This document shows, piece after piece, positions 12,877 through 20,010 of a DNA stretch of 20,441 nt. Source of the DNA: a virus; the IMG/VR virus record IMGVR_UViG_3300044940_000234, positions 1 to 20,441 of that record; one strand, 5' to 3'. Within the stretch, counting starts at the first letter, position 1. Every line of letters starts with the position of its first letter. A program made the position numbers and the translations under genes. Below the pieces are notes generated by a model. That model had not been told where the DNA came from and did not search any database. It saw nothing but the letters and a program-made list of their open reading frames with translations.

Positions 12877-13320
12877 TCAGATCCTCCAGTCAGCCAGACG
12901 GGTAGTCAGGTCAGGGGCCGGAGCAGCGGGCCAGCCACTCGCCGCGATTGGGCCAGTCTGGGTCAGCCGTCGCACCTCCTCGATGAGGGCGGCACGCCGG
13001 GTCGCATTGCGCTCGTGCCGGATGGCCTCCCGCAGCCGTGGCGGCACGCGGGCCGGATCGAGCTTGGCCTCGGCCATCTGCTGGTCGGCCTGCTCAGCGG
13101 CCATGTACTCGTCCAGCTTGGCCTGGAGCGCCTGGAGCTGGGTCTTGAGATCACCCATCGGCGTGGCGATCTCTTGTTGGATCTGCTTCTTCAGCGCGTC
13201 GAGTAGATCAGGCCGCTTGGCGGCCAGATCGTCGAGAGTGAGGCTCTGATAGAGTGCCTCGAGCGGGTCCGGGGCGGCCGCTTTCGCATCGGCAGTCGGT
13301 GGAGTGGTCACATCAGGCAT
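12877..13320 (-). CDS. nested scaffold protein inside the protease gene, 147 aa (candidate)
   Basis: An in-frame ATG at 13320 (MPDVTTPPTADAK) is preceded by GAGGA with a 7-base spacing, a better initiation site than that of the full-length gene. The product would be the acidic, coiled-coil C-terminal part (QQEIATPMGDLKTQLQALQA, residues about 62-100 of the short form) ending with an Arg/Pro-rich tail, exactly the composition of phage scaffolding proteins. Overlapping protease-scaffold genes with an internal start are known from lambda C/Nu3. Expected function is to nucleate capsid assembly and be cleaved by the protease. Confidence 0.6.
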   Translation of the reverse strand: MPDVTTPPTADAKAAAPDPLEALYQSLTLDDLAAKRPDLLDALKKQIQQEIATPMGDLKTQLQALQAKLDEYMAAEQADQQMAEAKLDPARVPPRLREAIRHERNATRRAALIEEVRRLTQTGPIAASGWPAAPAPDLTTRLADWRI

Positions 13321-13818
13321 AGCGCGGTCCTCATACAGGGAGCGAGTGGTCGCCGGCTCGGCCACCAGATCGACCGAGCGGACGGATTCGATGGCTTCGA
13401 CGATGGTCTGACCGTCGTGCGTGACGGTGCGACCCTCGGCGTCATGGGACAGCCCGAGTGAGGATGGGTGCCGCTCGGCCGCGCCCAGGACGACGCGGCC
13501 AAACTCGGTGTCGGGAGCGAGCAGGTGCAGGTCGCCGCGCAGGCCGCCCTCGGCGAGTCGCACGCCGGACAGCCAGCCGACCAGATCACGTACCGAGCGC
13601 CGACCATCAGGCTGATGGTCAGCGAAGACACGCACGCCCTCGTAGAGGCGTGCGGCCGCGGCCAATGCGTCGTGGGTGTAGACCCGCTGATTCGCGGAGA
13701 CATGCCCGAGGATCAGGACATCGCGGATGACCCCCGCGTCGCGATCGACGCGGGAAGACGATGTGGGGGCTGACGTGTACTCGCGGAGACGCATTGCGGG
13801 ACGCACCAGATGGCGCAT
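12877..13818 (-). CDS. prohead protease with C-terminal scaffold domain, 313 aa
   Basis: Capsid maturation protease. The N-terminal domain (about residues 25-160) shows the pattern of prohead proteases of the T4 gp21/S77-S80 kind: ILGHVSANQRVYTHDALAAA, VFADHQ with the candidate catalytic His68, LGLSHDAEG with the candidate nucleophile Ser124, and VRSVDLVAEPATT where Asp150 could complete the triad. The C-terminal half is a long acidic coiled coil suited to act as scaffold. The start at 13818 has a poor ribosome binding site and lies behind two competing hairpins; an alternative ATG at 13794 is in frame. Gene order (head morphogenesis, protease/scaffold, decoration, capsid) fits. Confidence 0.8.
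   Translation of the reverse strand: MRHLVRPAMRLREYTSAPTSSSRVDRDAGVIRDVLILGHVSANQRVYTHDALAAAARLYEGVRVFADHQPDGRRSVRDLVGWLSGVRLAEGGLRGDLHLLAPDTEFGRVVLGAAERHPSSLGLSHDAEGRTVTHDGQTIVEAIESVRSVDLVAEPATTRSLYEDRAMPDVTTPPTADAKAAAPDPLEALYQSLTLDDLAAKRPDLLDALKKQIQQEIATPMGDLKTQLQALQAKLDEYMAAEQADQQMAEAKLDPARVPPRLREAIRHERNATRRAALIEEVRRLTQTGPIAASGWPAAPAPDLTTRLADWRI
13328..13332 (-). promoter_or_regulatory. internal ribosome binding site for the nested scaffold
   Basis: GAGGA on the minus strand, 7 bases before the in-frame ATG at 13320. It is the main argument for a separate scaffold product. Confidence 0.6.
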
Positions 13819-13828
13819 CCCGCGCGAT

Positions 13829-13869
13829 CGTCATCGGATAGAGCCGATGACGAGACACAGACATCGGCT
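13829..13869 (-). promoter_or_regulatory. two mutually exclusive hairpins before the protease gene
   Basis: CGTCATCGG (13829-13837) pairs perfectly with CCGATGACG (13844-13852), 6-base loop. The same middle segment can instead pair with a third copy: AGCCGATG (13842-13849) with CATCGGCT (13862-13869), 12-base loop. Only one of the two can form at a time. The element lies in the 94-base gap before the protease start and could switch translation or attenuation. Confidence 0.5.
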
Positions 13870-13912
13870 ACCCGTATTCTGGGCAGTCAGGCGTGGAGTG
13901 TCAATATGATCA

Positions 13913-14842
13913 TCACGGCGGCGCCAGCATGGGCACGTATGTACAGCGGCAGTTCGGCGCGTCGGGCAGATCCGGTGCGAGCTGCCCGTGACGGTCGCGG
14001 AATGTGCCGTCAGGAGAGCGTCGGTAGACTCTGCCGTGACGGCGGCGATGCTCCGGGCGAGTGCGATCATCCAGCACAGCCTGGATGATGAGACCAGTCA
14101 CCATGTCACCCAGTGCGCCCAGAGTACGATGCATGTGGTCACGCTCGAGGGCTCGGCGCATCTCTGTGCGGGCGATGCGCCGGGCCTGCCACCCAGGTGC
14201 CGATACGACTGTGCGGATGCCATGCGATAGCTCCGTCACCGTCTGACCCGAGGAGATACCAGCCGTCAGTGCTGCCTCGATGGCCGCCTTGGCCGCTGAG
14301 TCCCACAGCCGGCTGGAGAGACGCCGCTCTAGCGTATCGCTGGTGGGGGTCGGTGCCGTCCAAATGCGGATCAGATCTGCACGACGGAGTGGCGGTAGTA
14401 TCGCCTGGGCGACGGCGGCTCTCAGAGTCCTGGCAGATCGCTGGCCGACCGTAGCAGGCTGCAGGTCCATAGCGACGACGACGGGGTCGCGAGGACCCAC
14501 AGCCTCACGGATCGGCTCGGGCGACAGACGATCGCGCAATGGACTCACCAGGTCGCTGGGGATCGCCCGAGCCAGCGCAGACGCGGCTATGGATCGGCCA
14601 TCGACCAGGCTATCTGCGATCACAGCTAGCATGCGACGGATCGTGCGCTGCAGTGTGATCTCGATGACATAGCGACGCATTGCCGGCGGGTGCCGCAGTG
14701 CAGATCGCGCGATCCGCTCTGGCAGCCTCTGCCAGAGATCGCGAATGGCAGCATCAGCCCGGTCGAACCGACGCTCGATAGCATCAGCCGTGCGAGGATG
14801 GGCGGCGATCATTCGCCGGGTCCATAGAGCGTAGGGATTCAT
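13913..14842 (-). CDS. phage head morphogenesis protein (Mu gpF / SPP1 gp7 type), 309 aa
   Basis: Minor head protein bound to the portal. The C-terminal domain carries the family signature: a helical region SSGQTVTELSHGIRTVVSAP and ARRIARTEMRRALERDHMHR, where an Arg-Thr-Glu motif precedes a helix, then DDRTRPEHRRRHGRVY and the closing Cys motif LPDAPNCRCTYVPML. The N-terminal 200 residues are helical and Arg-rich. Start taken at the ATG at 14842 (MNPYALWTRRMIAAHPRTAD), because an upstream in-frame reading from 14908 adds residues that only mirror the csrA gene. It overlaps the end of csrA by 59 bases in another frame and lacks a good ribosome binding site, so translation may depend on csrA translation. 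Confidence 0.85.
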   Translation of the reverse strand: MNPYALWTRRMIAAHPRTADAIERRFDRADAAIRDLWQRLPERIARSALRHPPAMRRYVIEITLQRTIRRMLAVIADSLVDGRSIAASALARAIPSDLVSPLRDRLSPEPIREAVGPRDPVVVAMDLQPATVGQRSARTLRAAVAQAILPPLRRADLIRIWTAPTPTSDTLERRLSSRLWDSAAKAAIEAALTAGISSGQTVTELSHGIRTVVSAPGWQARRIARTEMRRALERDHMHRTLGALGDMVTGLIIQAVLDDRTRPEHRRRHGRVYRRSPDGTFRDRHGQLAPDLPDAPNCRCTYVPMLAPP

Positions 14843-14996
14843 CGGCGATTTCTGCGCGCATGACGCGGATGTGACGTGGTGCATCGATGCCGATGCACAC
14901 GGATGCATCGGCTCGCACTACCATCACTCGCATGCGTGTGCCGTCGGGGCATTCGAGGATCAGCGACTGGCCACGACTCCGTCGTAGTACCAGCAT
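14784..14996 (-). CDS. csrA: CsrA/RsmA-type translational regulator, 70 aa
   Basis: The sequence follows CsrA from end to end: MLVLRRSRGQSLIL (canonical MLILTRRxGExxxI), a beta hairpin, RMRVMVVRADASVCIGIDAP and RHIRVMRAEIA. Residues important for RNA binding in the family, Leu4, Arg6 and the Arg of the VxREEI-like element (here VMRAEI), are present. The insert ECPDG between strands 1 and 2 is slightly longer than usual. CsrA dimers bind GGA motifs in mRNA leaders and block or stabilise translation. The start is preceded by GGGGGAG. It sits between the portal region and the head genes, with its own promoter-like dyad and leader, and its 3' end overlaps the head morphogenesis start. The final residues (DPANDRRPSSHG) are not typical and belong to the overlap. 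Confidence 0.88.
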   Translation of the reverse strand: MLVLRRSRGQSLILECPDGTRMRVMVVRADASVCIGIDAPRHIRVMRAEIADESLRSMDPANDRRPSSHG

Positions 14997-15007
14997 CTAC
15001 TCCCCCT

Positions 15008-15027
15008 AGTTAGTGGGGTGACCCCAC
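15008..15027 (-). promoter_or_regulatory. csrA leader: CCACTAACT motif and small hairpin
   Basis: CCACTAACT (minus strand, 15016-15008) stands just before the csrA ribosome binding site, as it does (twice) before the 178-residue early gene. It overlaps a hairpin in which GTGGGG (15013-15018) pairs with CCCCAC (15022-15027) around 3 bases. Folding of this hairpin could expose or hide the motif. Confidence 0.5.
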
Positions 15028-15073
15028 GGACGGCATCCCGCCTCTCGCTGGGCCACCATCGGCCCGATACGGT

Positions 15074-15098
15074 CCCACCGCATATATTATGCGGTGGG
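15074..15098 (-). promoter_or_regulatory. 25-bp perfect dyad with -10-like core upstream of csrA
   Basis: Arms CCCACCGCATA and TATGCGGTGGG flank a 3-base centre. The AT-rich centre contains on the minus strand ATAATATATG, the same 10-mer as in the leftward early promoter, preceded by TAGCCC in both cases. The element starts right after the stop of the 105-residue gene. It could be a promoter overlapped by an operator, a terminator hairpin, or both. No clear -35 hexamer is seen. Confidence 0.55.
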
Positions 15099-15416
15099 CT
15101 AGGCTAGCGCCACTGCTAGCTCATGCAGCACCCATTCCGCAGCTGAATGGTCGTCGCGATCTTCTCGTAGATGCCGATATCCTTCGGCATCCTCGCAGCC
15201 GGCTTCCTCGAGGGAGTCGGCCAGGATGCCCATGAGGCTCAGATCGCCGCTAGCGAGGATGTGCCGGGCGAGTGCTACTGCGTCCCCAGTCCGCCAGTGA
15301 GACGGCATGTCATAGCCGGGGCCGACCGCGTAAGCGAATGTGCGCTCCACCCATTCGCTGCGCTCGCCCTCGCCGGCGAGCGCGCGAGCTGAGTAGTAGG
15401 CCGCTGATGATGTCAC
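15099..15416 (-). CDS. hypothetical protein, 105 aa
   Basis: Unrecognised small acidic, helical protein. Its C-terminal part (LMGILADSLEEAGCEDAEGY) resembles the repeat-companion pattern (LADxLEExG) often seen in planctomycete and myxobacterial proteins. The middle (SHWRTGDAVALARHILASGD) is amphipathic. Start ATG at 15416 overlaps the portal stop by 4 bases, so it is coupled to portal translation. It ends immediately before the dyad upstream of csrA. A role in head assembly or as a morphogenesis accessory is possible from position only. Confidence 0.68.
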   Translation of the reverse strand: MTSSAAYYSARALAGEGERSEWVERTFAYAVGPGYDMPSHWRTGDAVALARHILASGDLSLMGILADSLEEAGCEDAEGYRHLREDRDDHSAAEWVLHELAVALA

Positions 15417-16798
15417 CCATCCAGCGGCGGGATCAGACCGTCTCCAGACGGTGACCCTCCGCCTGCCGGACCTCCCTCGGCCTCGATGCGCTCACGCTCG
15501 ATGCTCCAGTCGTAGCCGTGACGCGCCGCCACGGTCTCACGCGACACCACGCCCATGCTCAGGAGTACCTGGTCGGCCTGGGCCTCCATGAGACGATTCC
15601 GCGACATGACCATTGGCGGTTCGGCCTCGATGCGGACGACATCGGTGAGTCCTGCGGGCAGCCGGCCGGCACGCTCCGCCGCACGCAGCACTCGTGTGAA
15701 GATCTCCACGTCGTACCAGATCATCTCACTCTGGAGCCGCTCGAACATCTTGACCGCCGGCCCCTCGGCCACCATCGTGCTAGCATAGTTGGCGTTCGAG
15801 GCATCCCCCGAGAGCATATACTCGGGCATGCACAGTCGAGCCGCCACGGCCCGCAACTCCGCTTGCACGGCGGCGACGTAGTTGGCCACGTCGATGCGGT
15901 TAGCCGGTGCGTCCCACTCCTCGCCGGGAGCCAGGTGCATGATGGCTCCCGGCGGTAGGTGCTGATAGGTGCGCCCCTCGGCATCCTTGCCGGTGCCGGG
16001 CGAGCCCGGCTGCACCCACGGCGTGATGCTCTGCCCCATCGCGCGACGCACCACGGCCGCGACACTAGCCTGGATGCTGGCCACGGTGGACATCGCGCGG
16101 AGGATCTGCCACGACCGCCGCAGCGACTCACGACATGGCCAGAGGACGGGCAGGCCGCGCGGGGCCAGACGGTCTACGTTCGCCTTCCGGTGCTGCACCT
16201 GGTCTGCCGGGATCAGCTCGGGTGTACCGACCAGTGTGCCCAGACTGGCTGGCGGTCGTGCGATCCAGTAGCCCTCGACGGTCTCGGCATCGATAGCGCT
16301 CACACGCACGCCGTAGGCATCCTGGGGGCCAGCGCCCTGCGGCGGCACGACATGCTCCGGCTCGATCAGGCGGACGGAGACCTGGCCGTCCGCCTCGAAG
16401 AGGCGCAAGAACACCTCGCCATCGCGATCGAGCCGATACTGGATCTCCCGCTGACGGATCATCCAGCGGTCGCGATCCATCCAGCGGTGTAGCTCATCGA
16501 GAGCGCGAGCCAGGTCACGCGCGTCGACCGACACGTCCGATCGGGGCACGACTCTGTAGCTGTGTCCGCTGCCGATGACATAGCTGCAGCGGACCTCGAT
16601 CGCCGCTGCCGCGAACGGGTGGTGCAGCGCATACCAGCGCATCATGTCGCGGATCTGCCGGTGCTGCTCATGTGTACGATAGGGATACCCATCAGCCAGA
16701 CTGGGGGCCTGCGCAAAGGTGAGCCAGGGAGGATCGCTATCAATGGCCAGTGATCGGGAGACAGACTCGATCAGCCGGTCGATCTGTGCGGGTGTCAT
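15413..16798 (-). CDS. phage portal protein, 461 aa
   Basis: Dodecameric channel through which DNA enters the capsid. Visible family marks: a helical N-terminus with MRWYALHHPFAAAAIEVRCS, the wing/stem region (RLFEADGQVSVRLIEPEHVV, a conserved portal beta segment), the crown-side segment RLCMPEYMLSGDASNANYAS near residues 321-340 (the G-x-x-S/N-N-x-A-S element of lambda/HK97-like portals), and the C-terminal SMGVVSRETVAARHGYDW (about 414-431) with the typical Gly-Tyr-Asp motif. Length is usual. The ribosome binding site GGAGA lies 7 bases before the ATG at 16798. It follows the large terminase after 40 bases. Confidence 0.88.
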   Translation of the reverse strand: MTPAQIDRLIESVSRSLAIDSDPPWLTFAQAPSLADGYPYRTHEQHRQIRDMMRWYALHHPFAAAAIEVRCSYVIGSGHSYRVVPRSDVSVDARDLARALDELHRWMDRDRWMIRQREIQYRLDRDGEVFLRLFEADGQVSVRLIEPEHVVPPQGAGPQDAYGVRVSAIDAETVEGYWIARPPASLGTLVGTPELIPADQVQHRKANVDRLAPRGLPVLWPCRESLRRSWQILRAMSTVASIQASVAAVVRRAMGQSITPWVQPGSPGTGKDAEGRTYQHLPPGAIMHLAPGEEWDAPANRIDVANYVAAVQAELRAVAARLCMPEYMLSGDASNANYASTMVAEGPAVKMFERLQSEMIWYDVEIFTRVLRAAERAGRLPAGLTDVVRIEAEPPMVMSRNRLMEAQADQVLLSMGVVSRETVAARHGYDWSIERERIEAEGGPAGGGSPSGDGLIPPLDG

Positions 16799-16838
16799 AG
16801 CGATGTCTCCATATAACGCCCTCCCGGCTGATAGTCCG

Positions 16839-18038
16839 TCATCTCATCTCGGTCATGAGTCGCAGCGCCATCTCGAGCGCGTCTGGGCCGTCGTCGTGCT
16901 CGCCCATCGGCCAGTCTCGGAGCTGGCGGCACATCAGCCGGCCACCGGGTGTGTCGGCGATGCGTAGCTCACGCCGCACGATGGCCGGGCCCAGACGACG
17001 GATGCGGAGCTCCTTCGCCTGCGCGCCGCACTGGATGCCGTACACCGGATATGGTACCTGGCGCTGTCGGGTCAGCTCAGCAACCAGGAGCGACTGGAAC
17101 GCCACGGCCTCGATGCCGATGGCGTGTGGTCGCCAGCGATCGGACAGAGTGAGCGTATCGGCGATGATCTGGTGGGGTGGCCGGCGGGCCAGGTCGGCCT
17201 CGGCCCACAGCAGCCCGTCGCACCAGCCGAGGGCGACGATGGCCGAGTAGTCGCCCCGGTCAGGTCGAGCGCCGAGCGACGGATCGACCGCGATCACTCG
17301 CCGCGTCATGCGCTGCATCGGCATCGTGGCGGACGGCACCATGACCCAGTCGCCCCAATGCTCGGCGGGCCACTCGACGCCCTCCGGATCGCACCACTCG
17401 GCGTCCAGCTCCTGGCGGGCCCACACGCCGGCCAGGTCGCGATAGAGCTGCTGCCGTACCGACTCGGCGAGGAGTGGATTGGCTCTGGTGGTCGCTCGCA
17501 CGACATGGGCGTCGGTCGATTGCGGGCCGAATACACGGTAGGTCCAGTGGCCGGTGCCCTTGGGCGTGGTGGTCACGGCCAGCCACGGGCACTCGCCGCA
17601 GCGCAGGGCGGGCCGGACGATCTGCATCACGTCCTCGTCGATCTGGGCCGCCTCGTCCATCCAGCAGCCGTGCAGATTGAGACCGCGCAATCGGTCAGGC
17701 CGATCGGCCGACCGAAAGCGAATCTCGGAGCGGCCGGGCAGCGTCATCTGCATGCGGCCGGGCTGCTCGACCAGATCCAACCGCATCACACGGGCCACCT
17801 CGCGCAGCGCCGGCCAATCGATGTCCTCCAGCATGGTGTAGGTGGGTGCGATGACAGCATACTGGCCTGGGGTCATAGCCGCGTGCAGGAGGAGGCGGTA
17901 CGCACCCGCCCAGGTCTTGCCCGCTCCTCGACCGGCGATGAGTGCTACCTGGCGTGCGGTACTGGAGGCGTACTCGGCCTGGTGCGGCAGCACGGGCACC
18001 TCGATGCGGATCGGGCGAGGACGGCGGCGTGCGATCAC
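16839..18038 (-). CDS. terminase large subunit, 399 aa
   Basis: The DNA packaging motor. ATPase domain: Walker A IAGRGAGKTWAG (residues 34-45), Walker B GCWMDEAAQ (about 124-132), coupling motif VTTTPKGTGHW (about 155-165). Nuclease domain of RNase H fold: VIAVDPSLGARPDRGDYSAI with Asp252, GIEAVAFQ with Glu310, and HDDGPDALEMALRL with Asp382/383 or Asp386. All motifs are intact. The start is a GTG at 18038 with GAGGAG 8 bases upstream; the stop of the 41-residue microgene overlaps it as GTGA. The length is slightly short of typical 420-500, but complete. Confidence 0.93.
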   Translation of the reverse strand: MIARRRPRPIRIEVPVLPHQAEYASSTARQVALIAGRGAGKTWAGAYRLLLHAAMTPGQYAVIAPTYTMLEDIDWPALREVARVMRLDLVEQPGRMQMTLPGRSEIRFRSADRPDRLRGLNLHGCWMDEAAQIDEDVMQIVRPALRCGECPWLAVTTTPKGTGHWTYRVFGPQSTDAHVVRATTRANPLLAESVRQQLYRDLAGVWARQELDAEWCDPEGVEWPAEHWGDWVMVPSATMPMQRMTRRVIAVDPSLGARPDRGDYSAIVALGWCDGLLWAEADLARRPPHQIIADTLTLSDRWRPHAIGIEAVAFQSLLVAELTRQRQVPYPVYGIQCGAQAKELRIRRLGPAIVRRELRIADTPGGRLMCRQLRDWPMGEHDDGPDALEMALRLMTEMR

Positions 18039-18160
18039 GTCTGCGTCTCCTCGTTGGCCGGGACGCGATCGGCCTTCCTCCCGGCGAACTGCTCCCAGCG
18101 CTGGACAATCACGTCGCAGTAGGGCCGGATGTCGGACAGCTCACGCAGCTCGATCTGCAT
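18035..18160 (-). CDS. 41-aa microgene resembling the tail of DNA methyltransferases
   Basis: The ATG at 18160 begins MQIELRELSDIRPYCDVI, followed by VQRWEQFAGRKADRV, and stops at 18035 overlapping the GTG of the large terminase (GTGA). AGGG stands 8 bases upstream. From memory of the family, the pattern Y-C/V-D-V-x-V-x-R-W-E-x-F-T/A-G-x-x-A is typical for the very C-terminus of phage and planctomycete DNA methyltransferases (ParB-methylase type). Here it stands alone between the two terminase genes. It may be a remnant of a deleted methyltransferase or a functional small protein that couples the terminase genes. Too short for most gene callers. Confidence 0.6.
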   Translation of the reverse strand: MQIELRELSDIRPYCDVIVQRWEQFAGRKADRVPANEETQT

Positions 18161-18173
18161 GCTTAGTACCCTG

Positions 18174-18536
18174 CTACGTACTTCGTTCTGTTGAGTCACC
18201 GGACACGATCACTCTCTGCACATACTCGATGATCGCGCCCTGCTGATCGGTGGGGATCGGGACATCACGCTGCCCGAGGTACTGCTTCCCGAGCCAAATC
18301 GCCATAGCCGGCGACCTGGCGGCCAGGTCCCACTGGACCCGATGAATGCGGTGCCGCATTTTGGCTCGCCCACGCTCCAGCTCGGCCCGGCAGCGGCGCT
18401 CCATCGTGCGCCGATCGAGTCCTACCAGCAGCGCAATATCCGCGTGAGACAGGCCGAGAGCAGCGCCGGCCAGCACCTGGCGCCGCTGCTCGTCGGTGAT
18501 CGGTACTGCTCGCCTGGCCATATGCCCATGGTACAC
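18174..18536 (-). CDS. terminase small subunit-like protein, 120 aa
   Basis: The DNA-recognition subunit of the packaging enzyme by position and pattern. The N-terminal helix-turn-helix is visible in ITDEQRRQVLAGAALGLSHA followed by DIALLVGLDRRTMERRC. The C-terminal piece VQWDLAARSPAMAIWLGKQY, then LGQRD, is the typical end of small terminase proteins (x-A-x-F/W-L-K-x-x-L-G-W/Q-R-D/E). Start used here is the GTG at 18536 with AGGG 6 bases upstream; an ATG at 18521 (MARRAVPITDEQ) would fit the family equally well but lacks a ribosome binding site. It follows the 152-residue gene after 18 bases. Confidence 0.78.
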   Translation of the reverse strand: MYHGHMARRAVPITDEQRRQVLAGAALGLSHADIALLVGLDRRTMERRCRAELERGRAKMRHRIHRVQWDLAARSPAMAIWLGKQYLGQRDVPIPTDQQGAIIEYVQRVIVSGDSTERST

Positions 18537-18554
18537 GTTTTGCCCTGTACCCGG

Positions 18555-19013
18555 TCAATCGTGTTCGTGCAGTATCGGCTCGATCAGCCGGCGCACCTCG
18601 TCGGGTCTGGCGGCGGCGGCGGCATCGTCTGCTGCTGCACGGCGGCGATCGGCGTCCCGCTGGGTGCGTAGGCGCTGGTCGATGGCTCGCGCGACTGACT
18701 GTGCCAGGGCGGCAGTCAGATCGCTCGCGTAGCGATGGGCGGCGACGGCATGTGGGGCCAGCATGGCTCGGCAGCATGCCTCTGCGTCCTCTACGGTGAG
18801 GCCGTGCTGGCTGATCCAGACCGATATCAGGGCTGCGAGGGGCATGGGTGATTCGAGGCCGACCAGGTGTCGGTGGCATGCCCAGAGAGCAGTGACAGTG
18901 GGTCGCAGGGGCAGTGGCAGCATCCGCAGTGGGTGCTGTGTCAGCTCGGCGAGCGTCTCGTGTGTGAGCGCTACGGGTCGATCGTGCGATGGTGTGTGTG
19001 ATATGTCCTTCAT
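18555..19013 (-). CDS. hypothetical protein upstream of the terminase, 152 aa
   Basis: Unrecognised. Start ATG at 19013 (MKDISHTPSHDRPVALTHET) with a near-perfect AGGAGGAG 7 bases upstream. Residues 20-105 are helical with LRPTVTALWACHRHLVGLES and ISQHGLTVEDAEACCRAMLA, a pattern remotely like phage helicase-loader or replication-inhibitor domains, though I cannot assign it. Residues 105-140 are Arg/Ala/Asp-rich (DQRLRTQRDADRRRAAADDA), probably a charged coiled coil. An in-frame reading continues upstream through the pentanucleotide array, but the ribosome binding site fixes the start here. It is the first gene of the packaging operon downstream of the array. Confidence 0.72.
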   Translation of the reverse strand: MKDISHTPSHDRPVALTHETLAELTQHPLRMLPLPLRPTVTALWACHRHLVGLESPMPLAALISVWISQHGLTVEDAEACCRAMLAPHAVAAHRYASDLTAALAQSVARAIDQRLRTQRDADRRRAAADDAAAAARPDEVRRLIEPILHEHD

Positions 19014-19560
19014 GGTGGGTCTCCTCCTAGCATCGGGGCGCGGCGGGGCGCCTCGCCGCGACTTGCCCCGCCGCGACTTGCCCCGCCGCGCCTGCCGCGC
19101 CTCGCCAAGCCGCGCCGGGCCTCGCCATGCCTCGCCACGCCTGCCGTGCGATGCCGTGCCCCGCCTCGCCTCGCCCCGCCGCGCCCAGCCGCGCCGAGCC
19201 GAGCCTCGCCCGGCCCCGCCACGCCTGCCGTGCGATGCCCTGCCTCGCCTCGCCGGGCCGCGCCGAGCCGTGCCGCGCCAGGCCAAGCCTCGCCGCGCCC
19301 AGCCGTGCCGCGCCTTGCCGCGCCGCGCCTGCCGTGCGATGCCGTGCCCCGCCCCGCCTAGCCATGCCACGCCACGCCGCGCCGTGCCTCGCCTCGCCGC
19401 GCCTTGCCCTGCCCAGCCGCGCCGCGCCTTGCCCTGCCCAGCCACGCCTTGCCGCGCCTCGCCAAGCCGCGCCGAGCCGTGCCGGGCCTCGCCATGCCCC
19501 GCCTCGCCTCGCCGTGCCGGGCCACGCCAAGCCACGCCAAGCCACGCCTGCCGCGCCCTG

Positions 19561-19605
19561 CCACGCCTTGCCGCGCCACGCCTTGCCGCGCCACGCCTTG
19601 CCGCG
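19561..19605. repeat. three exact copies of a 15-bp unit inside the array
   Basis: CCACGCCTTGCCGCG occurs three times in a row (three pentamers per unit). It shows local expansion by slippage or unequal recombination. Confidence 0.85.
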
Positions 19606-19940
19606 CCTGCCGTGCAATGCCGTGCCTCGCCTCGCCAAGCCGCGCCCTGCCTCGCCCCGCCATGCCAGGCCTGCCGTGCCCCGCCTGGCCCTGCCTGGCC
19701 TCGCCGGACCCGGCCATGCCCCGCCCTGCCGGGCCATGCCAAGCCACGCCTGCCGCGCGATGCCGTGCCGGGCCACGCCAAGCCACGCCTGCCGCGCCCT
19801 GCCCCGCCTCGCCTCGCCGTGCCGGGCCACGCCAAGCCACGCCTGCCGTGCGATGCCCTGCCTCGCCCCGCCATGCCGTGCCTCGCCGCGCCATGCCAGG
19901 CCTGCCGTGCGATGCCGGGCCTCGCCTCGCCACGCCTCGC

Positions 19941-20010
19941 CAAGCCGCGCCACGCCCGGCCCTGCCACGCCAAGCCGCGCCACGCCCGGCCCTGCCACGC
20001 CAAGCCGCGC
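19941..20010. repeat. 30-bp tandem duplication inside the array
   Basis: A 30-bp block of six pentamers, beginning CAAGCCGCGCCACGC, is repeated exactly at 19941-19970 and 19971-20000, with the first 10 bases of a third copy at 20001-20010. This indicates recent block duplication. Confidence 0.85.
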
